A DNA stretch of 64,000 nucleotides, taken from positions 1 through 64,000 of the forward strand of contig JAWZYU010000697.1 in NCBI GenBank assembly GCA_038380435.1, given 5' to 3'. This DNA is from Ryuthela nishihirai. Its lineage: Eukaryota > Arthropoda > Arachnida > Araneae > Heptathelidae. Under the pieces are notes generated by a model that was given only the letters and a program-made list of their open reading frames with translations, searched no databases and was not told the origin of the DNA. The translations under genes were made by a program, and so were the position numbers. The stretch's first letter is position 1, and the number at the start of each line of letters is the position of its first letter. This document shows, piece after piece, positions 46,710-57,115 of the stretch.

Positions 46710-49700
46710 TTACTTTACTATACATATCTGATATTCGATAGTTTCCAAAAGCCTAAGAATAAGTTCCACTGATGACATGTCGTTTTGTGTATTCTTGGGA
46801 TAAAGCAATTTTTTAATTTGGTATACATGTATATCATGTTGTTCCGATCGAAATTCCGTTTGTTGCGTATATACCATTTTTCCATCAAATAGACATTCCC
46901 GATAATCTTCGTGACTAAATTCATTTGTAACTCCATTAGCTGCTTTTTTGGGAATTGGAGAATCTATAGAATGCATTTTTGGACGTAAAGCAACAACCTT
47001 TTTGATTGGAAGACCTTTTAATTCGTCTTTAAATTTTCCTGGAACCATTTTATTTGATTCATTGTATAATGCATGGTTTGTGGGGTAATTTGAGAAATCA
47101 AAATAGTCTGAGTTAAATTTCTCGTATATGTCATCTGTCTGGATATCGACACAGAAGGAATCAGCATCAGTAAATAACAATTCTGCATTAAATTTTGGTT
47201 TCAGAAAATTGTAGAAGAAATTATACATGTGTAATTTACTCAACTCCAAAATCGTTACACCAATGTAATATGGTTTATCTAATATAATATTTTTCGTTTT
47301 CATATGGAGAATTGTGAAATTTTCTGCAAGTTTAACACCAGAAACGTACCTAGGATTTGCAATTAATTTTTTTAAGCTTTTCTTCAGTATTCACAAAGTG
47401 GCATTTTATTCTCTTTCTCTTATTTTCTAAACATTTGCCATATATAGCATTGTTCATCAGTTTGAAAAAGTCTTTTTCAAGATTATTTATGGCATTAATT
47501 CGTTTTGTTGTATTAAAATCTGTGTAAGGTTTCAGCCATGGCTTTTGATCAAATTCCAAGATTCTATGCACCTGTTTCACTCTCAGTCCCAGTTCCACAT
47601 AGAGTTTAAGTAACCTGTAGTGAACGACATAATTTTGCCTGTCGAACAGATTTGGAATCAAGAATGAGACACTATTATTAGAAAGTTTCAATTTTTCAGG
47701 AGCCAAGAGGAAATCATTGTGTAAATCGTGTAGATGTGCCGGATATTCTACATCAACTTCGAAGAAATAACCCTTTTTGCTGTCGTCTGGAATATTAAAC
47801 AGGTCAATATAATTTACCCATTTGAAATTACCAGTTGGAAGAGGTTGAGACATTGCCCAGCCATATAAATTGTTTGCATCAAAGTACATGATATAGTTTT
47901 GTGGTTTACTTCTCTCATATGGATCTACTAAAGGATTGCTGGCCTGTGCAAACCTCTTAGACACTAAAGATATTCCTCCTCGCAGAGCTCTTTCTATGAA
48001 AAAGCATATCATTAAATATATTAAAATAATATATTTAAATATACATATCACCTTTTATAAGTTCAAGCTCAATTTCTGTCATTTTTAAACAGGCAGCACA
48101 GGATAAGCCAGGAGAGCTAAAATAATGACAAGGATCGAGTTGGTAGAACGAATTTCTACCAACACGAATTTCTGTATACACGAATCATACACGAATTTCT
48201 GTAGTTTTCAAATATATCTCCTAGCAGTAATACATCAGTGATCATATACAGATCGTGATATTCCCCGAAGGTAGCAATAGAAAAGGCTTTCCACAAAATT
48301 TGAGTTCTTTCGTATTGTTCATTGTTTTGGAAATTCTCTTTGGATGAAAGTGACGTTTGCAAAAACTGAGCACTCTGTTGCAAGTACTCATATGGAAAAC
48401 TTCCTTTGCTTTTCGAAAGTTCTTTCTATGAGTCATTCAGATTATGTTGTCTGCAGTAATGACTTAGGATGTAGAAATTTTCCACATTTTTCGACAGTGA
48501 ATCCAGTGAAGAGCTGAGGAACAGGAATGAATCAATAAATTTAATTTGACCGAATTTAATGCATATATATTTTCCTGTAGTTTGTGGAATACAAGAAAGT
48601 TTCTTCTTATCTTTAAATTTCCGCAAATCTTTTATTATAAAGTGACAATCAAATCCTTTGAGATTATGAAACAACACTGGTATTTCAGGTGAGAATTTGT
48701 ATTGACATTTGTTGTGAACAGTACCTCTGTATTTTCCAGTTAAGTGATCGTGGTCCCTTACTTTATCAGTTCCTAGAATTTTCCCACAAATATTACAATA
48801 TTTTGCTCCAGTAAAAATTGCCAATCAAAATCAGTTATCTTAACATTTCTTTTCTTCAAATCATTGATCAAAGTTTCGGCTTCAATCATTTCATTCAAAA
48901 ATTATTCTGTTACATTTTTCCCTCTGTACATTCTGGTTTTGATCAGTTTACCTTCCGGTCCAACTATAATATATGCAAATCCTGACGGTACTAAATACTT
49001 AGTTCGCACCCTACATGGATTATTTTCAATTCTTCTACATTTCGAAAAGCATTCGAAGTCTGCATAAGTCATATATGGGTGGTTCAAACCATTTGTAATT
49101 GTATGGAACTTCGAACTATTCTCTTCGGGAAACTTGATAGTTTGAAAAGTGTTTGATTTGCAATTATCTACGTGATTCTTTAATAAATCGCCGCGAGTTA
49201 AATTATGAAGACAGTATGGGCAGGGATAGAATTTATCATTATGTCTTGAAAGGTATGCTGTAACCTTACTAATATTTTTAATCCAACAATAGTGAGAATT
49301 ACTGCCGTCTTTTAAAAGTAAAAGTTGCATGCGTTCTTTAACAGGATTCTGTGAAATATATAACGTATGCAAACCATCTTTCTTAGAATTGAAAACATTT
49401 ATACAAATATTATTTAAAACCTCGAACTTCGGGATTTGATCGAGGGTTACTGGATAAGTCAATGAAGATGTGTCTAAGACGTTTTCAAATATTTTATATT
49501 TTTTCACACGTTGCGGATTGTCTTTAGCAGGATGTAGAGCTAATAATATTGACCACAAGAAACATTCGTTGTCGTAGTTTTTAACATTCACTATTCCTTT
49601 TGTAGATTTCAAATGTTCTGGTAAATTTACGAAAGCAGATGCTCCAACTGCATTATACTGAGACATTTGAATTTCCATAGAAATTATTTTGTCAAACACC

Positions 49701-50266
49701 CATCCGCTTCCCTTTCGTATGAAATTTTCAAAGTCGTTATCAATTTTCTCATAAGCATTTTTTAGTAATTCATTGAGATATGTAGGCAAACTGATTATTT
49801 CATTACATGTCGAAAAATGTGCACATATTTCTTTCTGTCCTTCAGGATCCGTCTGCTTTTTAAATTTTATTTGTAATATGAATCTAACTTTTAGAGGCTG
49901 ACTGAGTTTATTCTTAATTATATATTTCCATTTATTGTTATTTTTCTCCAGGAAACTTTTTATGTCTTCTCTGACATTTATGTTATCAATTTTTTATGTG
50001 CGAAACGTTTTCCGAAAAGCACTGCTTTTATTTACATGATATTGATTCAGATGATGATTGTAATTGTCTTCTCTGTTAAAGCTGGAATTACAAAATTCGC
50101 ATTTTTCAAATGTGCGAGAAGTGCATGCAGTTTTTACATGACGGTTCATATTGGATTTGAGAATAGATTTCCCACATTTGGTATATTGAATAGTTGAGCT
50201 CATCATTGAGTTAGCAGTTATACCCTCTTTATTATATATGTATAGTAGATAAAAATCATGGTTCAA
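46710..50266 (-). pseudogene. Protein-primed DNA polymerase B, element A
   Basis: Replicative polymerase of about 1180 codons. Order: an N-terminal C2H2-like zinc finger (CEFCNSSFNREDNYNHHLNQ, 50.1 kb), a region with NVKNYDNECFLWSILLALHP (49.6 kb), an HNH-like CNICGKILGTDKVRDHDHLT (48.8 kb), exonuclease motifs HNLKGFDCHFI and YHDLYMITDVLLLGD, polymerase motif A MYFDANNLYGWAMSQP (47.9 kb), motif B LMNNAIYGKCL (47.4 kb) and motif C LLFTDADSFCVDI (47.2 kb). Breaks: TAA 49994-49996, TAA 48902-48904, frameshift near 48826, TAG 48426-48428, a 39 base insertion at 48011-48049, and a frameshift in an A-run near 47375. Each is small, so decay is recent relative to divergence. Confidence 0.9.
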
Positions 50267-50368
50267 TAAAGCAAAAAAATGAAATTTTTAATTAATCAAA
50301 AAATTAAGCGAATTAATTAAATTATTGAAATTAATTAATTTCACTAGTGAAACATTGAAAGTTTTCTC

Positions 50369-51122
50369 TTAAGGAGAAACCCCACCCTGAGCGCTCTAAA
50401 AATAGTCAAATTTTGAGAATTGTTTTGGGTACAATAAACAATGCAATGACTCCAAACGTTTTTGCATGTTGTTAAGGCATGTTTATTGTATAAAAAAAAG
50501 ATTTTTTTTATACAATAAACATGATAACATAGATAATATTGTAACGGTCGTTCTGTGGCTCCTCATTGGTTAAGCTCAGCGCGAAAGACGCGCCCTCCTG
50601 GTAGAGTGCATCGGACATCGCAGGAATATCTGAGAACAAAATTATTAACAGTTTTACAAACTTTGAGACATTGGCTATAGCGTAGTGTAGGATGTTTTTC
50701 AAAATTCGAAAAATTGACAAAATGACGGCATTTTGAAAAAAAGAAGTGATTTTTTTCCTTAAAAAATGGCAGTAAATTGCTCGCTAAAAACCGAATAATT
50801 AAAATATCAAAAAATCCTACGCTAGCTTTTAGATAATTCGTTCCTACGCATTTAAAAAAAATATGTAAATCGGATGAATGGTTCCCAAGATCCGCACCCT
50901 ACCAGTTCAAAAAATGTTGTTTCGAGAAAAACGCGTTCAAAGATTTAGTTGCCTTTTTACTGGGATTGACACGACCTCGTATTTGTCGCTGTAACCTCGG
51001 AAGGACTTCGAATTTTGAAAAACTGTTTCAAGACCATATTCTACATTTCATAAACTTCCGAAAACTGCAAAAAAAAAATTGATTTTTTTTAAAACCGTCA
51101 GGGTGGGGTCCCCCCCCCTTAA
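50369..51122. mobile_element. piggyBac-like MITE with TTAA target duplications
   Basis: TTAA at 50369-50372 and 51119-51122 bracket a 746 base element. Left end 'ggagaaaccccaccctga' and right end 'tcagggtggggtcccccccc' are imperfect inverted repeats. TTAA target duplication and terminal inverted repeats are the pattern of piggyBac-type elements. No transposase remains. It lies between elements A and B. Confidence 0.75.
50478..50523. repeat. Perfect 46 base palindrome inside the MITE
   Basis: Two 22 base arms (catgtttattgtataaaaaaaa and its exact reverse complement) separated by two bases. It would form a tight hairpin and could be a recent replication or repair product. Confidence 0.9.
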
Positions 51123-51201
51123 ATAAAAAAACTTTGAACAAACTTTAGTATTTAAAACTATTTATTTCCGTTCAAAAAGAAGATTTGCTATAACTCTTCC
51201 C

Positions 51202-51251
51202 AACTTATCATTTCATTCATCAGTTCTCAGCTGTGAATGAAATGATAAGTT
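51202..51251. repeat. Perfect 18 base inverted repeat
   Basis: aacttatcatttcattca (51202-51219) and its exact reverse complement (51234-51251) flank a 14 base loop. Possibly a short MITE or hairpin; no other copy noticed. Confidence 0.8.
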
Positions 51252-51448
51252 TCCATAACATCCTGGCGTTTGTCTCGTCTCGTGACCTCGAACTTTGACC
51301 TGATTACGAAACTGAAGATCTGCTACATCGAGTTAACGATCCAAATTCTCGATAGAATATTTCTGATGTGGCGGCAGCTGGGTGCGGTCAGTGATATATT
51401 TTTAACGTAAGTGTTTCAATTATTCTTTCTTTAGGATATGGTTTTAGG

Positions 51449-51597
51449 TTGGGTTGTTTTACCTCTGAGTGGCACTTTTTTCTGCACACAGTGGGCTAAA
51501 TGGCAGGTCACAAGGACATCAGTGCTCAGAGAAGGTTAGGAGGGGACCCACTAGAAAACTGTTATGAGACAGATGGTAGCCTCCCAAAAAGTACTCT
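51449..51597 (+). repeat. ~300 bp dispersed repeat, truncated copy
   Basis: 'ggttgttttacctctgagtgg', 'gctaaatggcaggtcacaag', 'agacagatggtagcctccc' match the family at 27194. It stops after about 150 bases, directly ahead of the polymerase remnant of element B, and may have removed that gene's 5' end. Confidence 0.75.
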
Positions 51598-51603
51598 CTT
51601 GGT

Positions 51604-53359
51604 ATGTTGCGGAGACTGAAAATTTTGTGTTACAGACAGAACATTCCCCGCAGTGGGGAGGAAAAAGTAGGTAATTATTATCTAGATGGTTTATGTAAGG
51701 ATAAAAGAATATGCTTATCTTTCCAAGGATGCCCCCTTCCATGGGTGCTGTTTGTGCTTAAAAATTTCCACAATAAACCCTTTACAAAACAACCCATGGG
51801 TAAAACGTTTTTGCAAACTTTAGATAGAGAACGCTGCATAAAACAGATGTTACCAGACCATACGATGTGGGTGATTTGGGAGCATAAGTTCGATCAATTC
51901 GTAAAATCTGTCCCATTTGCTACCAGGATCTATCAAAACACTTAAGAAATTCGAAAAATACCAGCGAGATCATTTCTTTATGGAGGAAGGTGTGAAACCA
52001 TCGACTTGTCATGTAACACACTAGAATAAAACTACTATTCGCTACTGGGATGTCTGCTCGCTTTACCCTTTTACGTGTAAGTGTGATAAATACTCTGTCA
52101 AACAACTCATTAAAATAACAGATAATCATGAGTACATTGGAGGCGCATATTTCGACTTAATACATTGTACAGCACTACCTCATCAAAATTCCTTCCTCCC
52201 TATTTTACCTTATCAATGTAGACAAAAACTCATCTCTCCTCTGTGTGCAACTTGTGCGGTCACAAACAGACCATTGCAGTCATTCAGAGAGTCAAAGAGC
52301 TCTGACAGGATCGTTTGTTTCTCTAGAGTTGTACAAGGCAATGAGAGAAGGATATCGTTTACTTAAAATTTACGATGTTTGGCATTATGCTGAAAAAATT
52401 GTTTATGATGCACAGAGCCCTGGCTTATTTGGGAAATATATTGATGCATTTCTGGAGGGTAAACAAAAGTATTCAGAATTTCTTTCTGATGTTATTACAA
52501 ATCCCCAAAAACGAAAGAATTTTATCAAAACTCTTTTGGGGCAGAGGGGATGAAAATTAAGCCAAATAACATACGAAAAAAAGTTACTAGAAGATCGACA
52601 TGCATATTGTGTCTTAATTTCTTTGTATGGCAAAATGTGTGAGGACTTATTCAGACCCTCAGCGACACTCATCAACAGTCCCCTCAAATTATTGGAAATT
52701 GTCAATGATTTGCCAAAAATCCTTACGAATATACATGCAGTGAATGACGAGCAAATGTTCATTTCTTATAAACCTGCAGAAAATTTTGTTCTAACTAATG
52801 GAAAAAGATATATTGTAGTGGCATCATTTGTCACTTCCCAAGCACGTTTAATCTTGTATGATTTTATTTCGAAACTAGGGAATCGTGTCCTATACATGGA
52901 CACAGATAGCGCGTTATTCAAAACTAGTACTAACGATGGTTATGTGCTGAAAAGAGGAAATTACGTAGGCGAATACAAAGATGAAATTCTAGATCAGTGG
53001 AGACCAGATGTAAGCATGAAACGTTTTATTTCATTAACTCCCAAAAATTTTATTCTGTGTTTACCAAATAACCACGTGATTTCAAGAGCGAAAGTATTTA
53101 AACTAAGTGTGAAAAATAGGGAGAAGTATAGTTCAGATCTGCTGAAAAACTTAATTAGAGGAGACCCGTCTACAACGTTCGACAAACCTTTTAACGTTAG
53201 GTTGAACAAATACATTACAAACCTTTTAATGTTAGGTTGAACAAATACGATGCTAACATTAGAAATTGTCCTACAAAGAAAAAACTAACATTCAACTTTA
53301 ATAAACGTGTGTTTAAACAAGGTGAAAGTATCTCTTATCCATTCAGAGTTAAACATTGA
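51604..53359 (+). pseudogene. DNA polymerase B (second type), element B
   Basis: C-terminal two thirds of a protein-primed polymerase B of the type found in some Polintons and annotated as DNA polymerase B2 in invertebrates. The piece 51604-51945 has GKTFLQTLDRERCIKQMLP. Motif A, RYWDVCSLYPF, lies at about 52040-52070 in a separate frame. The piece 52245-52553 has ALTGSFVSLELYKAMREGY. After an in-frame TGA (52551-52553), 52623-53240 carries motif C RVLYMDTDSALFK. Motif B, normally NSFWGK, is degraded (about LISLYGKM near 52620). A 35 base tandem duplication near 53183-53250 breaks the end. The N-terminus and exonuclease part are missing. Confidence 0.85.
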
Positions 53360-54133
53360 ATAAGAGACTCACAAAAAATGTATCATATAACATTCACTTC
53401 CGTAGTAACAGAATATTATCTCTGAAAGTGTTGTTTACGTGAAGGTCAGACTTAGTTCACATATCGAATTAGTATTGTTCTATCATATATAACAAAAATG
53501 ATATTCTTTCTTTATGTAATAAGTTATACAGGCTGTATTATTCTTACATCATATCATTGTAAATAATTAAAAAAAAAACTGTTGTTTGATGCTCTCCTAT
53601 TCATAACAATAGAACTCACTACATAATATTAACAAGTACGAAGAAAACTGAGTCTAGCATATTGAATTATCATCATTTTAAATCAGTGAGATTAACAATA
53701 TAAAATCCACATACCTGATCCGCATATGAGACGAGAAGAACTCACCAGACATAGAAAAGATTAAAAAATTCTTCTCTACCCGGATGGCAGCTCGTCAGGG
53801 GATGCCAGTGGAGTGTCTCTGATGGCTGGTGAGAATTGCAGCATTTCCATTTTCGGAGATGATGGTGGGGGAAGGGGAAGTCAGGGAAGGAGATGGAGGA
53901 GTTCTTGAAGATTACATGTGAACTGTGAATTATGAATCCTCTTCCTCCTCCGATGTTTCCCAAAGGCCAGCTCCTACAGGATCAACCACTGTCATGGACG
54001 ATACTGTAGGAGATCCCCATGCGACCTCTTGTACACGAAGATGTGGTATCTCAATATTCCCGCGATGGCGAGCGCACGTATAATAGCGATAACTCTCAGC
54101 TATCGCGTAATATTGTGAGCCTAGTACAATATG
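53360..54133. other. Intergenic region, nothing recognised
   Basis: No supported gene. Minus-strand open frames at 53742-53963 and 53930-54145 have a Ser/Pro-rich or acidic character (SEEEEDS) without family signature. They could be remnants of an element B gene, but I cannot say. Confidence 0.4.
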
Positions 54134-54216
54134 TATACTGCTCACAAAAATTAGGGGATATTTTTATCGCTTCACATTCATTTTGAAATATCCCCTAATT
54201 TTTGTGAGCAGTATAT
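54134..54216. mobile_element. Tiny Tc1/mariner-like MITE
   Basis: 'tatactgctcacaaaaatta' at the left and 'taatttttgtgagcagtata' at the right are perfect inverted repeats, joined through 'ggggatatttt' and its partner. The full element is about 80 bases. TA at each end fits Tc1/mariner target duplication. Confidence 0.85.
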
Positions 54217-55051
54217 TTTATCTCCGAGAAAATACACATCCATCTGAGGATGGAGTGACCTGCGATCTCTACCAGAGGGTGCCCGAGGATGTCGGCACTT
54301 GCAGGGCCAGCTAGGAGGAGCATTTTCGCGAATATCTTGTCAGGGTACAAAAAAAAAAACCTACACCACATCTGTTTGCTGAAGCAGCCATTCTTTAAAC
54401 TCTAGCAATGATAGATCTCACAAACCACCTGATGAGTATAGCTAGAATATGATCTCAATTTCTAAAAATCTGATTGGTCAACTCTGAGATAAACAGTCTT
54501 TAGATTATATAGTAACAAGGTGAAATAGTTTCCATCTGTGCCTCATGCATGTATCTGTATAGCAATGATACACAAAACTTGTTCTCTGGTATAATGTTGC
54601 TCCTTTCCCCCCAGCAGGTGTTCTACATTTGTGAATTATATCGAGTTTCAAGCCAATATTTTATCTCAAGCAATACAAAGGAGATATCGCATATACAAAT
54701 CTAGCATGGAAACATTTTACTAAATTAACAGACTAAGAATCGACTCTAGAAGGATTATTTAAAAAAAAAATCTTATATCCACAACTCATTACACATTATT
54801 AAAACTGTGCTGATTATTTCCGAGCATAACTTTAGTGTGGAATAAAGTCTAAATATACGCAACTGAATTGTTTCTACTTTTGATATATTTCAACTTTGTA
54901 TTAAGAAAGCATGAGAACACTTCGCTTTCTATTGTTAAATAAAAAAAGGATATACATTTAGGAAGACACAAAATAGCTTTTATTTCCTACAAAAACGTTT
55001 TTTCTATCGAAAGAAGACATATATCTGGTTACATAGTGAGTGGGTTACACA
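54217..55051. other. Gene-free stretch
   Basis: AT-rich; no coding or repeat feature recognised. Confidence 0.4.
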
Positions 55052-55425
55052 TTAGAAAGATTCCGAACTCAGTTGATTTAAATTCCTGCGGCCAGAAAGG
55101 TTCGACGATTTCTTTTTTCTTCTAACGGTATCCAATAATAGATCAGCAATATGACTTTGCCCTATAGGTCTATTTTTGTGAAACAATTGAAATTTATCAT
55201 CCCACTTTACATATTCTGGAAGTTCTTTCATCTGAGTTCTCACTTTCTGTTGATAATATTTCGGCACCATATTGATGATATCTTTTTCAGACAAGGTCTT
55301 CTTAAATACAAATTCTTCAGGTACTTCGTTCTGACGTGTATATTTCAAATATTTCCTTAAGGTTGACAGATAATCTGCAGCTTTCTTTTCTGGATCAGTA
55401 GAGGATTCCAGAAATTTTTTATTTC
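55052..55425 (-). pseudogene. Conserved Polinton small protein, element B
   Basis: Open part 55348-55052, with likely continuation upstream to about 55425. Visible segments are EKDIINMVPKYYQQKVRTQM, PIGQSHIADLLLDTVRRKKK, and a basic end. The I-x-N-M-V-P-K-x-Y and G-x-x-I-x-D-L-L-x-D-x-x-R-x-K patterns recur in a protein found near the ATPase in many Polintons. No enzyme motif. Function unknown. It is the last gene of the leftward block. Confidence 0.6.
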
Positions 55426-55494
55426 ACTATCGAGAGATGATAGTTAATAGATGATTTTATGATTATTACGTAAATAGATGATTTTTCACTGCTT

Positions 55495-55812
55495 TTACGG
55501 CAAATGACATTTTGAAAATAAACTCATTAACAAAGGTAGAGACACTCCTAATAATAGAGCCAAGAATCCTGCGTCTTTTGTCGGATTAATTTCTTTTTAC
55601 TTCTGACACTGATTTCTTTCGAACCTAATTTATGTATCATGCAGCTATGTTTTGATAAGCGGAGTAAGATTTCTTGCTTCAAAGGTATATTGTTCTTCAA
55701 AAGTTTTTGACAGAGACACAGATGGCTAATATCTCTTTCTCTGTAGCACTTTTGAGTAAATCAGCTCTTTTCTTCGATGACACAGACTGTACATAGTGTA
55801 ATAATGAAGCGT
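55495..55812 (-). pseudogene. Basic small protein with hydrophobic end, element B
   Basis: Remnant in at least three frames: KKRADLLKSATEKEILAICV, then LLRLSKHSCMIHKLGSKEIS with VRSKKKLIRQKT, then a hydrophobic FLALLLGVSLPLLMSLF. A Lys-rich middle with a hydrophobic C-terminus fits a small Polinton protein that sits next to the ATPase. In-frame stops and frame changes make it inactive. No long open frame reveals it. Confidence 0.6.
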
Positions 55813-55817
55813 GATTC

Positions 55818-56425
55818 TTAATCCGCTTCTCTTATAAATAGTATTTCCGGCCCTTCAAATGGTAATATTCTTATCCATCTCTCCTCATCAGAAGTCGGCA
55901 GTCAATGAGTAAATAACCGTAGGAATCTTGGATAGCTAATTTATTGGCGTCGAGTAAAACCTTGGTTTCTCCAGGATACATTTGCCTTTAATAAATAAGA
56001 TAATTGTCGCAAGTCCGAGGATTTTTGAAGAGTGCGATATAATGTGAGCTGAAAGATATATTTATTGAACACTTGCCTTGCAAAAATAAGTTCAGAGTGA
56101 TTAAAACCACACTAACATTCAAATGATGCGAACCTCGTGTAAACAGATCTGCGACTCTTTGATCATTTGAGGATTCTGCTATAAGATCATCCAGAATAAG
56201 TAGTATATGTTTTTCTGGAGTAAACTGAAGAGATGGAAAGCCTTTGATAAAATTCACATACTGCTTGAAGGATTCAAAAGCGTCTTGCCATAGAGAATAA
56301 CAATATATTATTTTAGAGGGAGTCGGATTGAACATTTTGTCTGCATGACATATCAAGTTTAAAAGAAACGTAGATTTTTCACATTGCGAAGGTCCTGCCA
56401 CAATAACAGTGCAGGGGTATTCCAT
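55818..56425 (-). pseudogene. FtsK/HerA-type packaging ATPase, element B
   Basis: Genome-packaging motor of element B. Begins MEYPCTVIVAGPSQCEKSTF: the Walker A loop is GPSQCEKST, where the conserved Gly before Lys is Glu, which should damage nucleotide binding. Walker B is HILLILDDLI. The frame ends in TAA at 55988-55990, then the same frame continues with QMYPGETKVLLDANKLAI and YGYLLIDC. A frame change near 55905 leads to the last segment, ending about 55818. Its position after the protease and before the small proteins matches other Polintons. Confidence 0.8.
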
Positions 56426-56532
56426 CTTGTAAAAGACTATTTAATACTTGAGAGTCTGATTAAATAGTAATATCAAGGCTTCGTTCAAGTCGTGATTAGA
56501 AGAATAATAATCTGCTAACATGCATGATAGGG

Positions 56533-57115
56533 TCACACCTCTAATCCTCTGACACAAAAATGCAAACAGAGAAGTCCACATGTGCTAGCTTTAGGATCTT
56601 GTATGTAATTCAAAGGATATTCTACACGATTCATGTCGTTTTTTAAATAGTAGTCTTCCATGCTTGTAGGAGGATGTCCTAGAGTAGGGGTTCTCAACAT
56701 GGGGTGCTCAGTAAAATTTTATGGGTAATTTTACGGTATGCCGCGAGAGTTCAAATGTCGCTAGATATATGTTATATATTTATATGTTTTATTTTATTCC
56801 CATTGTTATACTATAACTATAGTTTTATCTATCTATACAAGGGGTACGTCAGTTATGTATACATTTCCAGGGGTTACGTGAATCATAAAATGTTGAGAAC
56901 CACTGTCCTAGAGGATCAAAATGTTCTATGGTATAGTTATTCATGTAAACTGCAATCCAGTGGCTTCCGAACGAAGTGGAATCGTCTATGTTGTATGTAA
57001 ACATGCAAGATTTCTTAGCAACATAAGGTAATTGTTCTCTCGCGAACACTCCTAGGAAAAGGGGAGCTATGTAGGGGTCTCTTTTGAGTACACTGTTCAG
57101 TTGTAATGCATCCAT
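56533..57115 (-). pseudogene. Adenain-like cysteine protease, element B, split by a MITE
   Basis: Maturation protease. The N-terminal part (57115-56914) starts MDALQLNSVLKRDPYIAPLF and has the catalytic His in GSHWIAVYMNN and the acidic residue in EHFDPL. The C-terminal part (56676-56533) has the nucleophile Cys in ASTCGLLCLHFCVRG. A 221 base hAT-like MITE lies between, with tcctagag duplicated at both ends. Apart from the insertion and the few bases at its edges, both parts read open, so the MITE may be the event that killed this gene. Its ATG overlaps the capsid gene's stop as TGATG. Confidence 0.85.
56685..56905. mobile_element. hAT-like MITE inserted in protease gene
   Basis: Starts taggggttctcaacatgggg and ends atgttgagaaccactg. 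Flanked by tcctagag at 56677-56684 and 56906-56913, a perfect 8 bp target duplication. Same family as 6755, 16667 and 35583. The youngest-looking copy by target-site identity. Confidence 0.92.

Larger units (their letters stand above)
39082..50266. mobile_element. Element A: decayed Polinton/Maverick (adintovirus-like)
   Basis: Contiguous cluster with the hallmark Polinton set: double jelly-roll capsid protein, penton-like protein, adenain-type protease, retroviral-type integrase with chromodomain, FtsK/HerA-type packaging ATPase and protein-primed DNA polymerase B. It also has a zinc-ribbon protein, a PLA2-like protein and a fibre-like protein. Genes at 39.1-42.2 kb and 46.7-50.3 kb are on minus; 42.2-46.5 kb on plus. 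Coordinates cover the coding part only. I could not find terminal inverted repeats or the 6 bp target duplication known for this group. Nearly every long gene is broken. Confidence 0.9.

Noticed and set aside
39082..50266. Stop-codon reassignment in element A, since most in-frame stops are TAA or TAG
   Set aside because: A TGA also interrupts the capsid gene (near 40212), and single-base frameshifts occur throughout. Ordinary decay explains the pattern, and the host GPCR gene uses the standard code.
53742..54145. Minus-strand frames as an extra element B gene
   Set aside because: Ser/Pro-rich and acidic short pieces in shifting frames, with no motif shared with Polinton proteins that I can recognise.
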